Assembly: GCF_040358255.1 (NCBI RefSeq)
Contig: NZ_CP132938.1
Coordinates: forward strand, 5,022,001-5,086,000
Origin: Tunturibacter gelidoferens
GTDB lineage: Bacteria > Acidobacteriota > Terriglobia > Terriglobales > Acidobacteriaceae
Direction: 5' to 3'
DNA length: 64,000 bases
Positions 26,473 through 35,948 of the stretch are shown here, piece by piece; position 1 is the first letter of the stretch; every line of letters starts with the position of its first letter. The position numbers and the translations under genes were made by a program. The notes beneath the pieces are model-generated. The model did no database searches. It worked only from the letters and a program-made list of their open reading frames with translations, and was not told where the DNA came from.

Positions 26473-27204
26473 TTGTGTATTCTTTCCACCCAACGCTTAT
26501 TTTACATTCCTGCGGTTGTGCGGTCTGCCGCAGTGGGAGGCAAGTTTCATCTCTCTAAGGAGTCATTCTATTGCGTGACCGTCTTAGACGGGACAAGCGA
26601 GAAGGCGCTTGCCTTCCCGGTACATCTCAGAGGAGTTGCAGTATGTGCGGTCAATAACCCGGAACACATCCTGCCAGGGATTAAGCTGAGAGACCACATG
26701 AACCTTATTCTAAGTGCTTGGGACGCGTGTCAATGAAGCCTTAGGACCAATGTCTAGGTAGAGGCGTTATTCACTAGTCACGGAAAGGATCGGCGTAGAC
26801 TTATGCGGGTTTCAGGTGACTAGTCCAACTGCTATTTGCAGAAAGCGACCCGACGATGCGATGTTAAATTTAGCGGCGATCAAGTTGATGATTCCTGAAA
26901 TTGTCCTTCCTCTCCCGTACCATCAGACATGGTAGTCGCTGTACGACACCGATCATTTATCGCCTGATCGGGCCATCACCGAAAGGTGGCCAGTCGGTGG
27001 AAAATACGGGATTTCGAAGGTTAACTCAGATACGGCGAATCTTTCTGAGCGTTCTGAGAGATTCGCACAAATGCTCATGACGCTATCAAGTCACCGGCGC
27101 ATCCTAATGCTAAGATTTGGCAAAGATGGGCATAAGTGACTCGGTTCAGGTCCAGCCCGCCCATTCAACTCATCAAATCTACGCCACGCACAAAGGACAT
27201 TTGA
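26473..27204. other. Gene-free stretch
   Basis: An 87-codon frame directly after the methyltransferase stop has no recognisable features, and I do not call it. No RNA or strong hairpin was seen. AAAGGA just before 27205 is the ribosome site of the next gene. Confidence 0.4.
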
Positions 27205-29109
27205 ATGACATTAGTTTCGCTCCTTGATTTTATTGCGGCTATTTTGTGGTGTATTCTCCTTTTCTTCGCAATCACCGGATATGGGGTTGTCATCTCCCGT
27301 TTCCTATGCGTTGGTCGTCTTCCTGTCTCGCTCGCATCGACCTGCGGCTTCGGCGTCATCATCTTTCTAGGCGGCTGCTTGAACCTGCTCAATGCCATTG
27401 AGGCTCCCATTCTCTTGGCATTAGTCTTTCTCGGTCTGCTCGGGGTGACCATCTTCCGTGTCAGGCTTGTTGACAATGAAGACCCATTCCCATCGAACTA
27501 TCAGGCCTGGTCACCGATTGTTGTCCTTATACTGATCGCGGGAGCCATAGTCTTCGCCGTACGTTTTACCGCCACCGTGCACTCGACCTCTTACCAGGCT
27601 GGGGATGACTACAACTTCTATCTCGCCGCCCCCACCAAAATGCTTCAGCTTCACCACTACGCCGCCGACCCTTTCAGCGAACGTCGCATTATGTCTAGCA
27701 TCGGCGGCAACTACTTCCTACAGGATCTCGTCCTCGTCATCCTCCCATTGGCTGACGTCCAGATGGCCGACCGCGCTCTCGGCCTTCTCCTACTGGTCTC
27801 CCTCTGCTTCTCCCTGGCCGACGAGTTCCGCCTCACCCCGGCGCAGCAAGCCGTTTTTACGCTTCTCGTCTTCACCACTCCGCAACTCACCTTCAACCTC
27901 ACGTTCGTCCTCCTGCCCAGCGCCCTTTTCTTCGCTCTCGTATATCTAGCAGCAAACCGCAGACTCCTGGCTTCACACCCCACCCTTCAAGCTATTCTAA
28001 TCGGCGCAACCACTGGCGTCCTCGCCTCCACCAAATCCACTTATCTACCCCACGGAGTAATCTTCGTAGGTTGCTTCGCATTCTTCCAACTACGCCGCCG
28101 CGGTCTCTCCGCCGCAATAAAAATACTCCTACACGCAGCTCTCGCCTGCCTGATAGTCATGGCTCCTTGGATGATCGCCAGCCATGCTACCTCCGGCACC
28201 TGGTTCTATCCGTTGCTCGGTAAGGGTTATCAGTACAGCGCCTACGGCCTCTATCCTGCGCCCTCAGGAGCCGGCCTCTCCATAGTCGTCCACAAAGTCA
28301 TCCCCTTCTGCCTACCGCTTTTCTTCCTTCTGTCCCTTGAGTGGCTACTCGGCGATCAGGACGAACAGGGCGAAGCCATCTTTGCTCTCTCTGCCGCCGC
28401 CCTATGGGCCACCCTGCTCGTAGGCATAGGCACAGGCGGAGACTCCGTGCGCCGCTACAACTACCCCTGCATTCTCCCCGCAATGCTCCTGCTCTACGTC
28501 GTCTTCAGTCGTCGCCGAAATATCTTTCCCGGCTCCCGGCGCTGGCCGATCCTGCAAACCGTGACCATCCTCTTCATCGCCTATACCGCCGTGACCACCT
28601 GGCGAAACAAGTTCACCAACGAGTACGACCAAATCCCACTCGGCCTAAAAGCTGGCCTGCGCGACACCCCTATAGTCCCACTCAGAGTCGCAGCCCAGTA
28701 CGCCGCCGTACAGCGAAGCCTCCCTACCGACGCTGGCGCCCTAGCCACTGTCACCAACAGCTTCCTCCTGGATTACCGAGCTAACGCCATCAGCATCGCC
28801 GACTATCCCGGAGCCGCTAGCCTCCCCCCCGGCTGGCCCTCCCGAGGGGACGGCAACACTCTCGCAAAGTACCTCATAGCGCACAACCTTCGCTACCTCG
28901 TCTGCTCCTACGCCGACTTCGTCCCTCTGGACCGCGAAGCCAACAAAGTCCTTCACGACTCAAGCCGAACCCAGTGGATCAAAAGCGAGCAAGCCATCAT
29001 TCTCCGTTCTCACCAGCAATACGCCGAACTGGCCCACACTCGCCGCCACCTCTATGACGATGGCCAGATTTACGTCCTGGACCTAGCCGACTCCATCACC
29101 CCCAAATAG
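27205..29109 (+). CDS. Large polytopic membrane protein, GT-C-like glycosyltransferase or polymerase
   Basis: A 634-residue inner-membrane protein with about 12 helices and a soluble C-terminal domain (about 500-634). It starts with an ATG preceded by AAAGGA. After helix 4 comes 'YQAGDDYNFYLAAPTKMLQL' and 'DPFSERRIMSSIGGNYFLQD', an extracytoplasmic acidic loop typical of lipid-carrier-dependent GT-C enzymes. Codon use changes sharply inside the gene: after about 27.6 kb the third positions are strongly C-rich, unlike the AT-leaning neighbours, and the same is true of the flippase gene at 31258. Its role in the polysaccharide locus is probably sugar transfer or polymerisation at the periplasmic face. 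I cannot assign a linkage. Confidence 0.7.
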   Translation: MTLVSLLDFIAAILWCILLFFAITGYGVVISRFLCVGRLPVSLASTCGFGVIIFLGGCLNLLNAIEAPILLALVFLGLLGVTIFRVRLVDNEDPFPSNYQAWSPIVVLILIAGAIVFAVRFTATVHSTSYQAGDDYNFYLAAPTKMLQLHHYAADPFSERRIMSSIGGNYFLQDLVLVILPLADVQMADRALGLLLLVSLCFSLADEFRLTPAQQAVFTLLVFTTPQLTFNLTFVLLPSALFFALVYLAANRRLLASHPTLQAILIGATTGVLASTKSTYLPHGVIFVGCFAFFQLRRRGLSAAIKILLHAALACLIVMAPWMIASHATSGTWFYPLLGKGYQYSAYGLYPAPSGAGLSIVVHKVIPFCLPLFFLLSLEWLLGDQDEQGEAIFALSAAALWATLLVGIGTGGDSVRRYNYPCILPAMLLLYVVFSRRRNIFPGSRRWPILQTVTILFIAYTAVTTWRNKFTNEYDQIPLGLKAGLRDTPIVPLRVAAQYAAVQRSLPTDAGALATVTNSFLLDYRANAISIADYPGAASLPPGWPSRGDGNTLAKYLIAHNLRYLVCSYADFVPLDREANKVLHDSSRTQWIKSEQAIILRSHQQYAELAHTRRHLYDDGQIYVLDLADSITPK

Positions 29110-29547
29110 TCCTTCATCTATAACGGACGTCCCGCCCTGCTCTAGCGTCATTTCGTTACTGTCAGGCTCACCGTTTGGCGATGTCTCCGACGACTTCCTG
29201 ACGCGGCTAAGGTAAGCTAGACGATCTCCTGTCGTGGTGGCCAGGCGTCGCTAGTCTTTAGGCCAAGAGGCGCGGTGTTCATGCATAGTGGTGGGGCGGT
29301 AAGAAGGTTGAGGTCAATTTGATGTAACTTATTGCAACCATAAGGGTCGGTCTGGGGGCGAGCATGGCTTCAATCGACTCTCGTCAGCGCACAACTCTAG
29401 GAGAAGGGCGATCTCGCGTTTGGGAAGTCAACTATCTAATTTAAACGAAATGTTATAGAAAGAAGCTTGGATTTGGAATTTAGAATACAGCTCAAATTGG
29501 CTTGATCGACCCGACAAGCTTCTCAGCTATGTCATAGGGGACCAGGT
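29110..29547. other. Intergenic stretch
   Basis: No gene. AGGGGA and AGG just upstream of 29548 form the ribosome site of the methyltransferase. Confidence 0.4.
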
Positions 29548-30636
29548 ATGCAGACATTTGATCAAAGTAGTTCTGCTTTTGAACTCCGTGTGAGAGACCC
29601 CGCGATGCGTGCGTACCTGCAGCGTCATCCATTTTTGGTGGGGCCAGACCGAGAAATGAACGAGAAAGGACGTCAAGCTGTCCGGGATGGACTTGTATTA
29701 CGAAACCGGGACAAGATAAGTACTCAATTGCGCCGCTTGACACGGGCAGAAACACGACTGACATCGGAACAGATGGATCGTTTGAATCGGATTATGGACG
29801 AGTCCGAGGTGCCCAAAGCGGCTAGGCGAGCTCTTATCGACGACTACGCATGGGAAGCAAAACTTGTTCCTAGCGATTCCAAGTCCGTGCTGGTGATTGG
29901 ATGTGCGGATGGTACCGAACTAATGTTTTTGCGGGCTGTCCTGCCGGACGCGAAGATCACCGCATTGGATTATGAGGACTCGATCCCAGATCCGCGAAAA
30001 CGCGCTATAAATGTCCGGTTTTTTCACGGTGATATGAATACGATTCTGACGAGTTTTGGCCAGGAGTTTGATCTCATTTCATCAAATCATACGTTGGAAC
30101 ATCTATACACGCCCAATGAAACATTGAAAACACTTTCAGAGCTGTTGATCAGCGATGGCGCCCTGATATCAACACTGCCGATGGATGGACACGAGAATAC
30201 CCCATTCTTGGACAAGGTAAAGGCAGCGGCCTCAGGAAAGGCGGTCTATCCATTGGATGTGGTCTATCTCGATGCTGGTCATCCGTGGAAGACAAATCCC
30301 GCAGATCTGGTAGCGACAATGCAGGAGACCGGCTTTGAAAGGCCTCTGCTCTTTCAGAGACGTGACCATCTTTCCCGCACCCTGCCGTTCGGCGAGAGAA
30401 GATTCAAAGTTGCTCTCGCATTTGCAAAAGCGATGCACGCGATTCTTTTCGCTTCGCCGCGTTCTGTGATCAGAGTTTTATTTCCAAATAGTCCGCCGAA
30501 ACTTCTAAGCTCACTCTTAATGGGAGCAGAACGTCGTCTATGGTTTGGCCCGAACAAGCTAAAGAATAACTTCACACAAGAGGTGCTCGTTCTTGCACGC
30601 AAAAGCTCCTCTAGCCCGTACGCTAGTGGCGATTGA
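29548..30636 (+). CDS. Class I SAM-dependent methyltransferase, Methyltransf_11-like
   Basis: A 362-residue protein with a ribosome site (GGGGACCAGG) before the ATG. An N-terminal helical region of about 100 residues ('QAVRDGLVLRNRDKISTQLR', 'MDRLNRIMDESEVPKAAR') precedes the catalytic domain. The SAM-binding motif is 'SVLVIGCADGTELMFLRAVL', followed by 'ITALDYED', 'FFHGDMNTILTSFGQEFDLI' and 'SSNHTLEHLYTPNETLKTL', the expected motifs I to IV. The C-terminus is basic and may be membrane-associated ('ILFASPRSVIRVLFPN'). Methyltransferases with an extra N-terminal helical unit are often found in glycan loci, where they cap or decorate chains. The acceptor is unknown. Confidence 0.8.
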   Translation: MQTFDQSSSAFELRVRDPAMRAYLQRHPFLVGPDREMNEKGRQAVRDGLVLRNRDKISTQLRRLTRAETRLTSEQMDRLNRIMDESEVPKAARRALIDDYAWEAKLVPSDSKSVLVIGCADGTELMFLRAVLPDAKITALDYEDSIPDPRKRAINVRFFHGDMNTILTSFGQEFDLISSNHTLEHLYTPNETLKTLSELLISDGALISTLPMDGHENTPFLDKVKAAASGKAVYPLDVVYLDAGHPWKTNPADLVATMQETGFERPLLFQRRDHLSRTLPFGERRFKVALAFAKAMHAILFASPRSVIRVLFPNSPPKLLSSLLMGAERRLWFGPNKLKNNFTQEVLVLARKSSSSPYASGD

Positions 30637-31257
30637 TCCACCTGTCTCAAAGCCTAATATTTTCTGTTCTCAAGCAATCGGAAGGTTGAAAATGCGTCCA
30701 CTTCGAACGACATAAGCAAAAAGATTTTATGGTCCGCACGACAAAAAATCCCGTTGAATGCGGAGTTTGCTATTCGCCGGGCTCGTCTTACCTTCTGAGA
30801 TGCCTTTGGTGCTCGTTATGGGACCACGGGCGTCTCATAGCTCGGGCATCAAGGAAGCACCACAGATGTCTTGTCTTTTGGCCGCGGCGACGGACACTAA
30901 TCTCTTGAATGGATGTGTAACGCGCTTGTTAGACGGTTAGGACGCCACCCTCTCGATAACGGTCCTGAGTTTTGTTGTTCATTTTCCCTTTTCACTTCCT
31001 TCGGATATGTCGCCCTTTTCGATAGCTTGCAGTGTCAGTTGGCAGTCAAATCTAAAGAAGGGTGAAGGACAGCGATTGATATCGTTGACACTTCGAGAGG
31101 CCGGAACTAAATTGCGAAACCTCGCCATGTTCGTGTAATGCTATCCGCCGGCGTTGGAAAGGTGTTGGGTGCCTGGTTTCGAAAATACTTTGTAAAGGTC
31201 GTTTGACTAGCCTAATCTCAAGATTAATCGCCGAGATCCAGGAAACCAATCTCACTC
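30637..31257. other. Gene-free stretch
   Basis: No credible coding frame, RNA or repeat. It contains the promoter of the flippase gene if that gene has its own. Confidence 0.4.
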
Positions 31258-32658
31258 ATGAGCATGGACGTCTCCATAAAGCGAAGGCTGATGCTTGGCT
31301 TCTTGACCAACTGGGTAGGGAAACTCTCCTCTACCGTGATTCAGTTCGTCCAGATCCCGGTCTTCCTCCACTTCTGGAGCGTGCCCCTCTACGGCGAATG
31401 GATGATCGTCAACTCCATCCCCGCCTATCTCAGCTTCAGCAATGTGGGCTTCGGCTCTGTCGCGGGCAACGAGATGACGATGCTGGTAGCCCGCGAGGAC
31501 CGTGCTGCCGCTCTCCGGGTCTTCCAGAGCTGTTGGTGGCTCATCGCCATCATCTGCACAGCAACGATCGTCCTGCTCTCCGGAACCCTCTACTATCTTC
31601 CCGCCTCCCGCCTTCTCAAGCTCACCACGCTGGGCGAGGCCGACACCAAGTGGATCATCTTTTATCTCGGCGTCTCCGTCCTGCTCGGGCAATTAGAGCA
31701 GCTCCTTCAGTCTGCCTACCGAGCCATCGGCCGCTATCCCTACGGCACCTTCCTCAAAAACATGTTCTCCCTCTTCGCCTTTGGCTGCATGATCGCCGCA
31801 GTCACACTGGGCGCAGGCGCACGCACGACAGCGTTGGTCTTTGCCTCGGTTAACGTGGCCATCACCATCTTCTTCTGCATTCTCGTCCGGCGCGACATCC
31901 CCTGGATCGAATATGGGTGGCAACACGCGAGCTTCGCCGAGATTCGCAAGCTCGCCCGACCGGCCTTCGCCTACATGGGATTCCCCCTCGGTAACGCCCT
32001 CAGCCTGCAAGGCAGCCTGCTCGCCGTCGGATACGCTCTCGGGCCCACCGACGTCGTTATCTTCAGCACTGCCCGCACTGTCTCGCGGGTAGCCCTGCAG
32101 ATGGTCCAAATGGTCAACAACACCTTCGAACCGGAGATGTCGATCGCCTTCGGAGCCGGAAACTACGAACTCACTCGAACTCTGCTCCGCCGCGCCTGCC
32201 AGCTGGCCCTGCTCGTAGCCCTGATCCTGGTTATCGTCATGCTCAGCTTCGGCCCATGGTTTCTGGTTCATTGGACCGGTGGCCACGTCCCACCCAGCCG
32301 ACCCCTCCTCAGCATCCTTCTCGCCGTTGTCGTCCTCTACGCGTTGTGGTCCACCAGCGGCACGCTGATGACCTCCACCAACCAGCACCAGCGCCTGGCC
32401 ACCTACTATATCCTTGGCACCAGCGTCGCCTGCGTTCTCTGCTACGTCCTGGCGCGAGCCTACGGGCTCTATGGAGCGGCGGCCTCACTCCTGATCTCAG
32501 AGATCGTCATGAATCTTTACGTCGTCCCTGCCTGCCTGCGCATCGCCCACGATACCCTGCCCGCCTTCCTGACCAGCATGCTCCACTACCCATCCTCCCT
32601 CCGCCCTGCATCCCTGTTAGCCAGGATCCGCCGCTCAAAACCCGGCTTCGAAAGCTGA
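31258..32658 (+). CDS. Wzx-type O-antigen/polysaccharide flippase
   Basis: A 466-residue polytopic protein of the MATE/MVF superfamily with about 12-14 helices. It begins 'KRRLMLGFLTNWVGKLSSTV' and 'IQFVQIPVFLHFWSVPLYGE', the usual first helix pair of Wzx flippases. Charged residues in helix 7-8 ('RPAFAYMGFPLGNALSLQG') and 'YGLYGAAASLLISEIVMNLY' near the end are typical. It should move undecaprenyl-diphosphate-linked repeat units to the periplasmic face. Its codon use is strongly C-ending, like the gene at 27205 and unlike the rest of the locus, which hints at a separate origin of these two genes. Two ATGs (31258 and 31264) are possible. Confidence 0.85.
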   Translation: MSMDVSIKRRLMLGFLTNWVGKLSSTVIQFVQIPVFLHFWSVPLYGEWMIVNSIPAYLSFSNVGFGSVAGNEMTMLVAREDRAAALRVFQSCWWLIAIICTATIVLLSGTLYYLPASRLLKLTTLGEADTKWIIFYLGVSVLLGQLEQLLQSAYRAIGRYPYGTFLKNMFSLFAFGCMIAAVTLGAGARTTALVFASVNVAITIFFCILVRRDIPWIEYGWQHASFAEIRKLARPAFAYMGFPLGNALSLQGSLLAVGYALGPTDVVIFSTARTVSRVALQMVQMVNNTFEPEMSIAFGAGNYELTRTLLRRACQLALLVALILVIVMLSFGPWFLVHWTGGHVPPSRPLLSILLAVVVLYALWSTSGTLMTSTNQHQRLATYYILGTSVACVLCYVLARAYGLYGAAASLLISEIVMNLYVVPACLRIAHDTLPAFLTSMLHYPSSLRPASLLARIRRSKPGFES

Positions 32659-33562
32659 AATCACCCGGAAAACTGTGAAACTCTCTACGGTTAAAGTTCG
32701 AAGTACGCTGATCGCATTGGCTTACATTCTATCTCTGTGGCATGCAGCCAATAGTTTCGCCTCATCAGATCCGTTGGACCCAACAGATTCAACACAAAGC
32801 CCATATTTTGAATTTATTTGATCAGATCATTCGAGGTAGTTTCGACCTCGAAAATCTGACAGCTGTGGAGCCCGCAAGCTTGGCAATATAAGTCGGAAAC
32901 ATGAGAGTTGAAGTACAAGGGAAAAAGTACCAGATCCATTACCAAAGTGGGCCTATCCCATCGGGGAACAGTCCTCGCATCAACCTATTTATTGCTGGGT
33001 TGAGTAGAGAGACAACACTCCGTCATGAACGGGAACAAGATTTGGTGCCTCTCCCCACCCCACTATCGCGATTGCCCCGGCTAGACATAAGTCCACAGGC
33101 TGCATCACCCAATGGACTTGCCTAAGGATACGTAATGAGAGAACGTGTACGTGCCGCAACAAATTGAGGACATGTCGGAGATTGCATCTTCTGATGCTTC
33201 CGAGGCCCTGGTTGCCGCAACCCAGGGCTTCGTCAAGCCAGTAAAACCGTGGGTGTACGGGATAAATGTCCTTCGCTTGCCGCTATGGTATTACCTCTCG
33301 GTCTTGTGGTAAAGATGGGCTTCCTGATTGACCACGGGAGGCATCGAGAAATGGATAACCGAAGGAAGCGATGACCGAAATCAAGATCACCTGTAGGACG
33401 TGCTCAGCTCTACCATTGCAAGAACACTGAGCGCGAAGAGGCGCCCCGTATACCCACCCATGCCGCACTTAGCCAAGCTACGGCCGTCATCGCCCCGCCG
33501 AAGAAGACTCGGAGATCATCAAGGAAAGCAATCTATGTGGCCGCTGAGGATTTAGTCCAAGA
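32659..33562. other. Gene-free stretch of 0.9 kb
   Basis: Only short frames. A small imperfect hairpin (CGAGGT...ACCTCG) lies near 32834. A basic, Ala- and Lys-rich frame end near 33.45-33.57 kb could be the tail of a lost gene, but nothing can be named. Confidence 0.35.
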
Positions 33563-33814
33563 CTAGAATCTGTCTCTGATCCAGAACCTGAATTCATTGA
33601 TTAGCATAGCTAGTATTCGAAATACGGGTACAGCTAACAGCACAGCAATACTGACGATGGGAACTATCCAGTTATCGGGTATCTGGTCCAAGAACCTCGA
33701 ATCTGGCTTGTTTGACAGATCGTCAGGTATCCTTAGAATGAAGTAAAGGGTGGTCATCGTTAGATCTTCTCCATACATCCCATGGCGAAGGAAGCCGAAG
33801 AGCATCGCCAACAC
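33563..33814 (-). CDS. Possible small membrane protein
   Basis: At most 83 residues. It contains a hydrophobic segment 'NWIVPIVSIAVLLAVPVFRI' followed by a basic tail ('RFWIRDRF'), as in a small single-span or hairpin inner-membrane protein. The ribosome site is weak, and starts at 33814, 33778 and 33757 are all possible. Not recognised. It lies in a decayed region, so it may be a remnant. A strong 14-bp hairpin lies just upstream of its start. Confidence 0.3.
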   Translation of the reverse strand: MLAMLFGFLRHGMYGEDLTMTTLYFILRIPDDLSNKPDSRFLDQIPDNWIVPIVSIAVLLAVPVFRILAMLINEFRFWIRDRF

Positions 33815-33831
33815 AACATCGAGACGGCGAC

Positions 33832-33869
33832 GATTCAGACCAACCCTCGCTCGAAGGTTGGTCTGAATC
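33832..33869. repeat. Perfect 14-bp inverted repeat (hairpin)
   Basis: GATTCAGACCAACC is followed by a 10-base loop and its exact reverse complement. There is no T-run on either side, so it is not a standard terminator. It could be a protein-binding palindrome or the end of a mobile element. Confidence 0.7.
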
Positions 33870-34086
33870 CATGCATGCTTTGGGTAGCATTTCGTTTGAC
33901 ACCAAGATTAAGAAAGCCTCGACGATTGATTACTACCACCATTTGCGAGTCATTACCAGCACCATCATCATACCGCAGGTTGCAGCCCCTCACTCCCTGC
34001 CCCAACCTAAAATCGGGTGTATGGTAGCAAACGTTGCCGCCTATTATCTAAATTGCGTCGCTGGGTCTAGCCGGGCGGAACCGCTA

Positions 34087-34180
34087 AGTGTGGCCACTGC
34101 GGCACGATCGTTAGCAAGAGTCGTGTGATTCACTTCGACACTCATAATTGGTTCTGATACGACAAAGAGGCTAGTAAGCC
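34087..34180 (+). pseudogene. Fragment of the small 'WFC' zinc-ribbon family
   Basis: In one frame from about 34096 this reads 'KCGHCGTIVSKSRVIHF', then 'NWF', a TGA stop where the Cys codon should be, and 'YDKEA'. The pattern copies the intact family members at 23803 and 56341. There is no usable start and the C-terminal 'YEYW' is lost. It is a decayed copy. Confidence 0.5.
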
Positions 34181-34514
34181 CTGGTGGAGAACTCACACCT
34201 AACCTGTAGGACGAGACTTACATTGATCGGCCCACCACAGAAGCACTCGCACGCGGGACCGTTGGCCTCTGTGTGCCACGGATGTTGATCGCCGAGTTTG
34301 TAGCTGGCGAGTCAATCTACAGGAATGCTGAATTGCGATGCCCCAAACCGGACGGCCGATGCCATCTTGTCCATCAATCTAAACCTTATCCAGGCCGTTG
34401 CCCCTTTTGAGCGAAAGTGGAGGCCGACTTCCATGCGGAACCTCAAAGGTTGTACCGCTTGAACGCAGACTGTTTCCGAGTCTGCCTAATCCAATCACGT
34501 AAATGGTTCAGAAA

Positions 34515-34560
34515 TGGTCGTGCCGGAGGGGCTGAACCCTCGGATCTCTGATCCCGAAGC
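34515..34560 (-). other. tRNA 3'-end-like remnant (class II type)
   Basis: On the minus strand there is a short hairpin (GGATC-AGA-GATCC) like a long variable arm. A T-arm-like stem GAGGG/CCCTC follows, with TTC in a loop that is one base too short, then CGGCACG, an A, and CCA ending at 34515. The order matches the 3' half of a Ser/Leu-type tRNA, but no 5' half or anticodon arm could be found. It may be a leftover of an integration site or chance. Confidence 0.25.
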
Positions 34561-34653
34561 AAACAGCTAAAAAGCCTTCGCAAGAGTCTCTGAATGGGAA
34601 TTGAGGGAATTGCAGAATGGTGTAACTTTTGATTCGTCAACTGCGGATTTCTC

Positions 34654-34818
34654 ATGACAACTTTTCTGAAAATGGCTCTTTCCGATCCAGACTGCGAAAG
34701 CGCCAACTGCGCCGCATGCGGTGCAGCTGTTAGCAAAACCCGGATGGTAAAATCACCCTCCCAATGGTTCTAAAATGAGGAAGAAGCGTACGAATATTGG
34801 ATTAACACCGTGCGGTGA
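34654..34818 (+). pseudogene. Small 'WFC' zinc-ribbon protein, copy with internal stop
   Basis: A 54-codon frame from the ATG at 34654 reads 'ESANCAACGAAVSKTRMV', then 'SQWF', a TAA where the family has Cys, and 'NEEEAYEYWINTVR'. Apart from that stop it is a full copy of the family seen at 23803 and 56341, including the conserved 'YEYWIN'. The damage is recent. The truncated product would lack the third Cys. Confidence 0.6.
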
Positions 34819-35550
34819 CGGCTTATCAACCGACCCTTCCGGCAAGAAACGAATCTAAAAGAAATGCTGCCCTCGATCGTTTTGCGAAGCGCACACACTA
34901 ATTGGACATTGAATTTTCGAGTCAAATCTGGGATCGCTTCTTGCGATTCGAACTCCTTCGATAGCTCTCAAATTCCGATCCTTTTAATCCTTCTTCCTGC
35001 TAGCCGGGGGTAGCCTAAGATGCGAGCGCTCCACTCGCTACGTCAAACTGCTCAGATAACCGGAGACTTGCCGGCCTCGAACGATGATGATGGCTTCAAC
35101 CGATCCGTTCAAAATGCGAGATCTGCTCCATCCACCGAAGCCCAAAGGCCGTAACCTCATTCGTCCTTACCCGCCGATTCGAAGCGAAACGCTCTGTCGG
35201 CCCTTGAGAGCAAAACACGAGCTTCGCTGAGATACTGTTCTGCGTTGCCGCAATGTTTTGGCAAATTCTTAGTATCCGCGGGAGCACGGTTCTCGATCCT
35301 GGTTTCGGCGAGAATCTTTCGGCTTAAATCCGCAACGGCGTTCCGACGCGATAGCAGGAGCGATTGCAAAACGGCTAACCTGTGATGTGGTCTCGTCCGC
35401 ACCTTTGGCAACATCTCTCGCATCCGATCGCGAGGCGCCTTCACCGCATCGATAGACTTGTGACCGGATGCGGGAAAACGGTTATCTCCTTCACCATTTA
35501 GGCGAAGTCTTCTAGACCTTGGACCATTTCAGAAATAGACTGGTTGCGAG
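34819..35550. other. Gene-poor stretch
   Basis: A 95-codon minus-strand frame (35157-35444, containing 'NAEQYLSEARVLLSRADRAF') is helix-like but has no recognised relatives and sits in decayed sequence. I do not call it. Nothing else seen. Confidence 0.35.
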
Positions 35551-35688
35551 ATGTTCATTCGCAAGATCGTTCATATCGATATGGACATGTTCTATGCTTT
35601 GGTCGAACAGAGTTCGTACCACAACCCACGCAGCAAGCTGGTAGTTGCACATCCTTTTGTCGCTGGACCTCCTAGGATCACTACATAG
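35551..35688 (+). pseudogene. DNA polymerase IV (DinB) N-terminal fragment
   Basis: The 45-codon frame reads 'MFIRKIVHIDMDMFYALVEQ' and then 'HNPRSKLVVA'. This is the unmistakable start of a Y-family polymerase, with the metal-binding Asp in 'HIDMD' and the 'FYAxVEQ' motif, although the usual Ala after Asp is Met. After about 30 residues similarity stops and the frame ends. Over 300 residues are missing, so this is a stub left by a deletion or rearrangement. Confidence 0.8.
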
Positions 35689-35707
35689 AGAGAAAAATGG
35701 TGAATCT

Positions 35708-35893
35708 ATGAAACTATTCTACAGCCTATGCAATGCCGCCATAGCGGTGGCTATCTGCATAGTGATTGTCCTCGTACTCGGACTTTTCCCTAGCCCGCAC
35801 GATTACCGCTTCCTAATCACGGGAGGGATAGTTCTCTTTGTAGCTTTTACCGCCGCCTTCTATTGGAATTTGATTAATATGACCCGAGACTAA
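35708..35893 (+). CDS. Small two-helix membrane protein
   Basis: A 61-residue product from the ATG at 35708. It consists almost entirely of two hydrophobic helices ('NAAIAVAICIVIVLVLGLF' and 'FLITGGIVLFVAFTAAFYW') joined by 'PSPHDYR', ending 'NLINMTRD'. No family is recognised. It lies 55 bases upstream of a membrane glycosyltransferase on the same strand and may be cotranscribed with it. The ribosome site is weak. Confidence 0.5.
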   Translation: MKLFYSLCNAAIAVAICIVIVLVLGLFPSPHDYRFLITGGIVLFVAFTAAFYWNLINMTRD

Positions 35894-35948
35894 AAAGATT
35901 ACAATGAAATCAATAGTCATTTCTATCGATCGCTAGGTTGTAAATCCT

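Noticed and set aside
31252..32388. Long acidic minus-strand frames opposite the flippase gene
   Set aside because: They arise from the C-ending codon use of the flippase. The products are low-complexity and acidic, with no ribosome sites.
33832..33869. Rho-independent terminator
   Set aside because: The stem is perfect but no T-run follows on either strand and no gene ends there.
34144..34155. TGA in place of the third Cys codon in a WFC zinc-ribbon copy, suggesting selenocysteine
   Set aside because: The other broken copy has TAA at the same place. This copy lacks a start and its C-terminal part, and no SECIS-like hairpin is evident right after the TGA.
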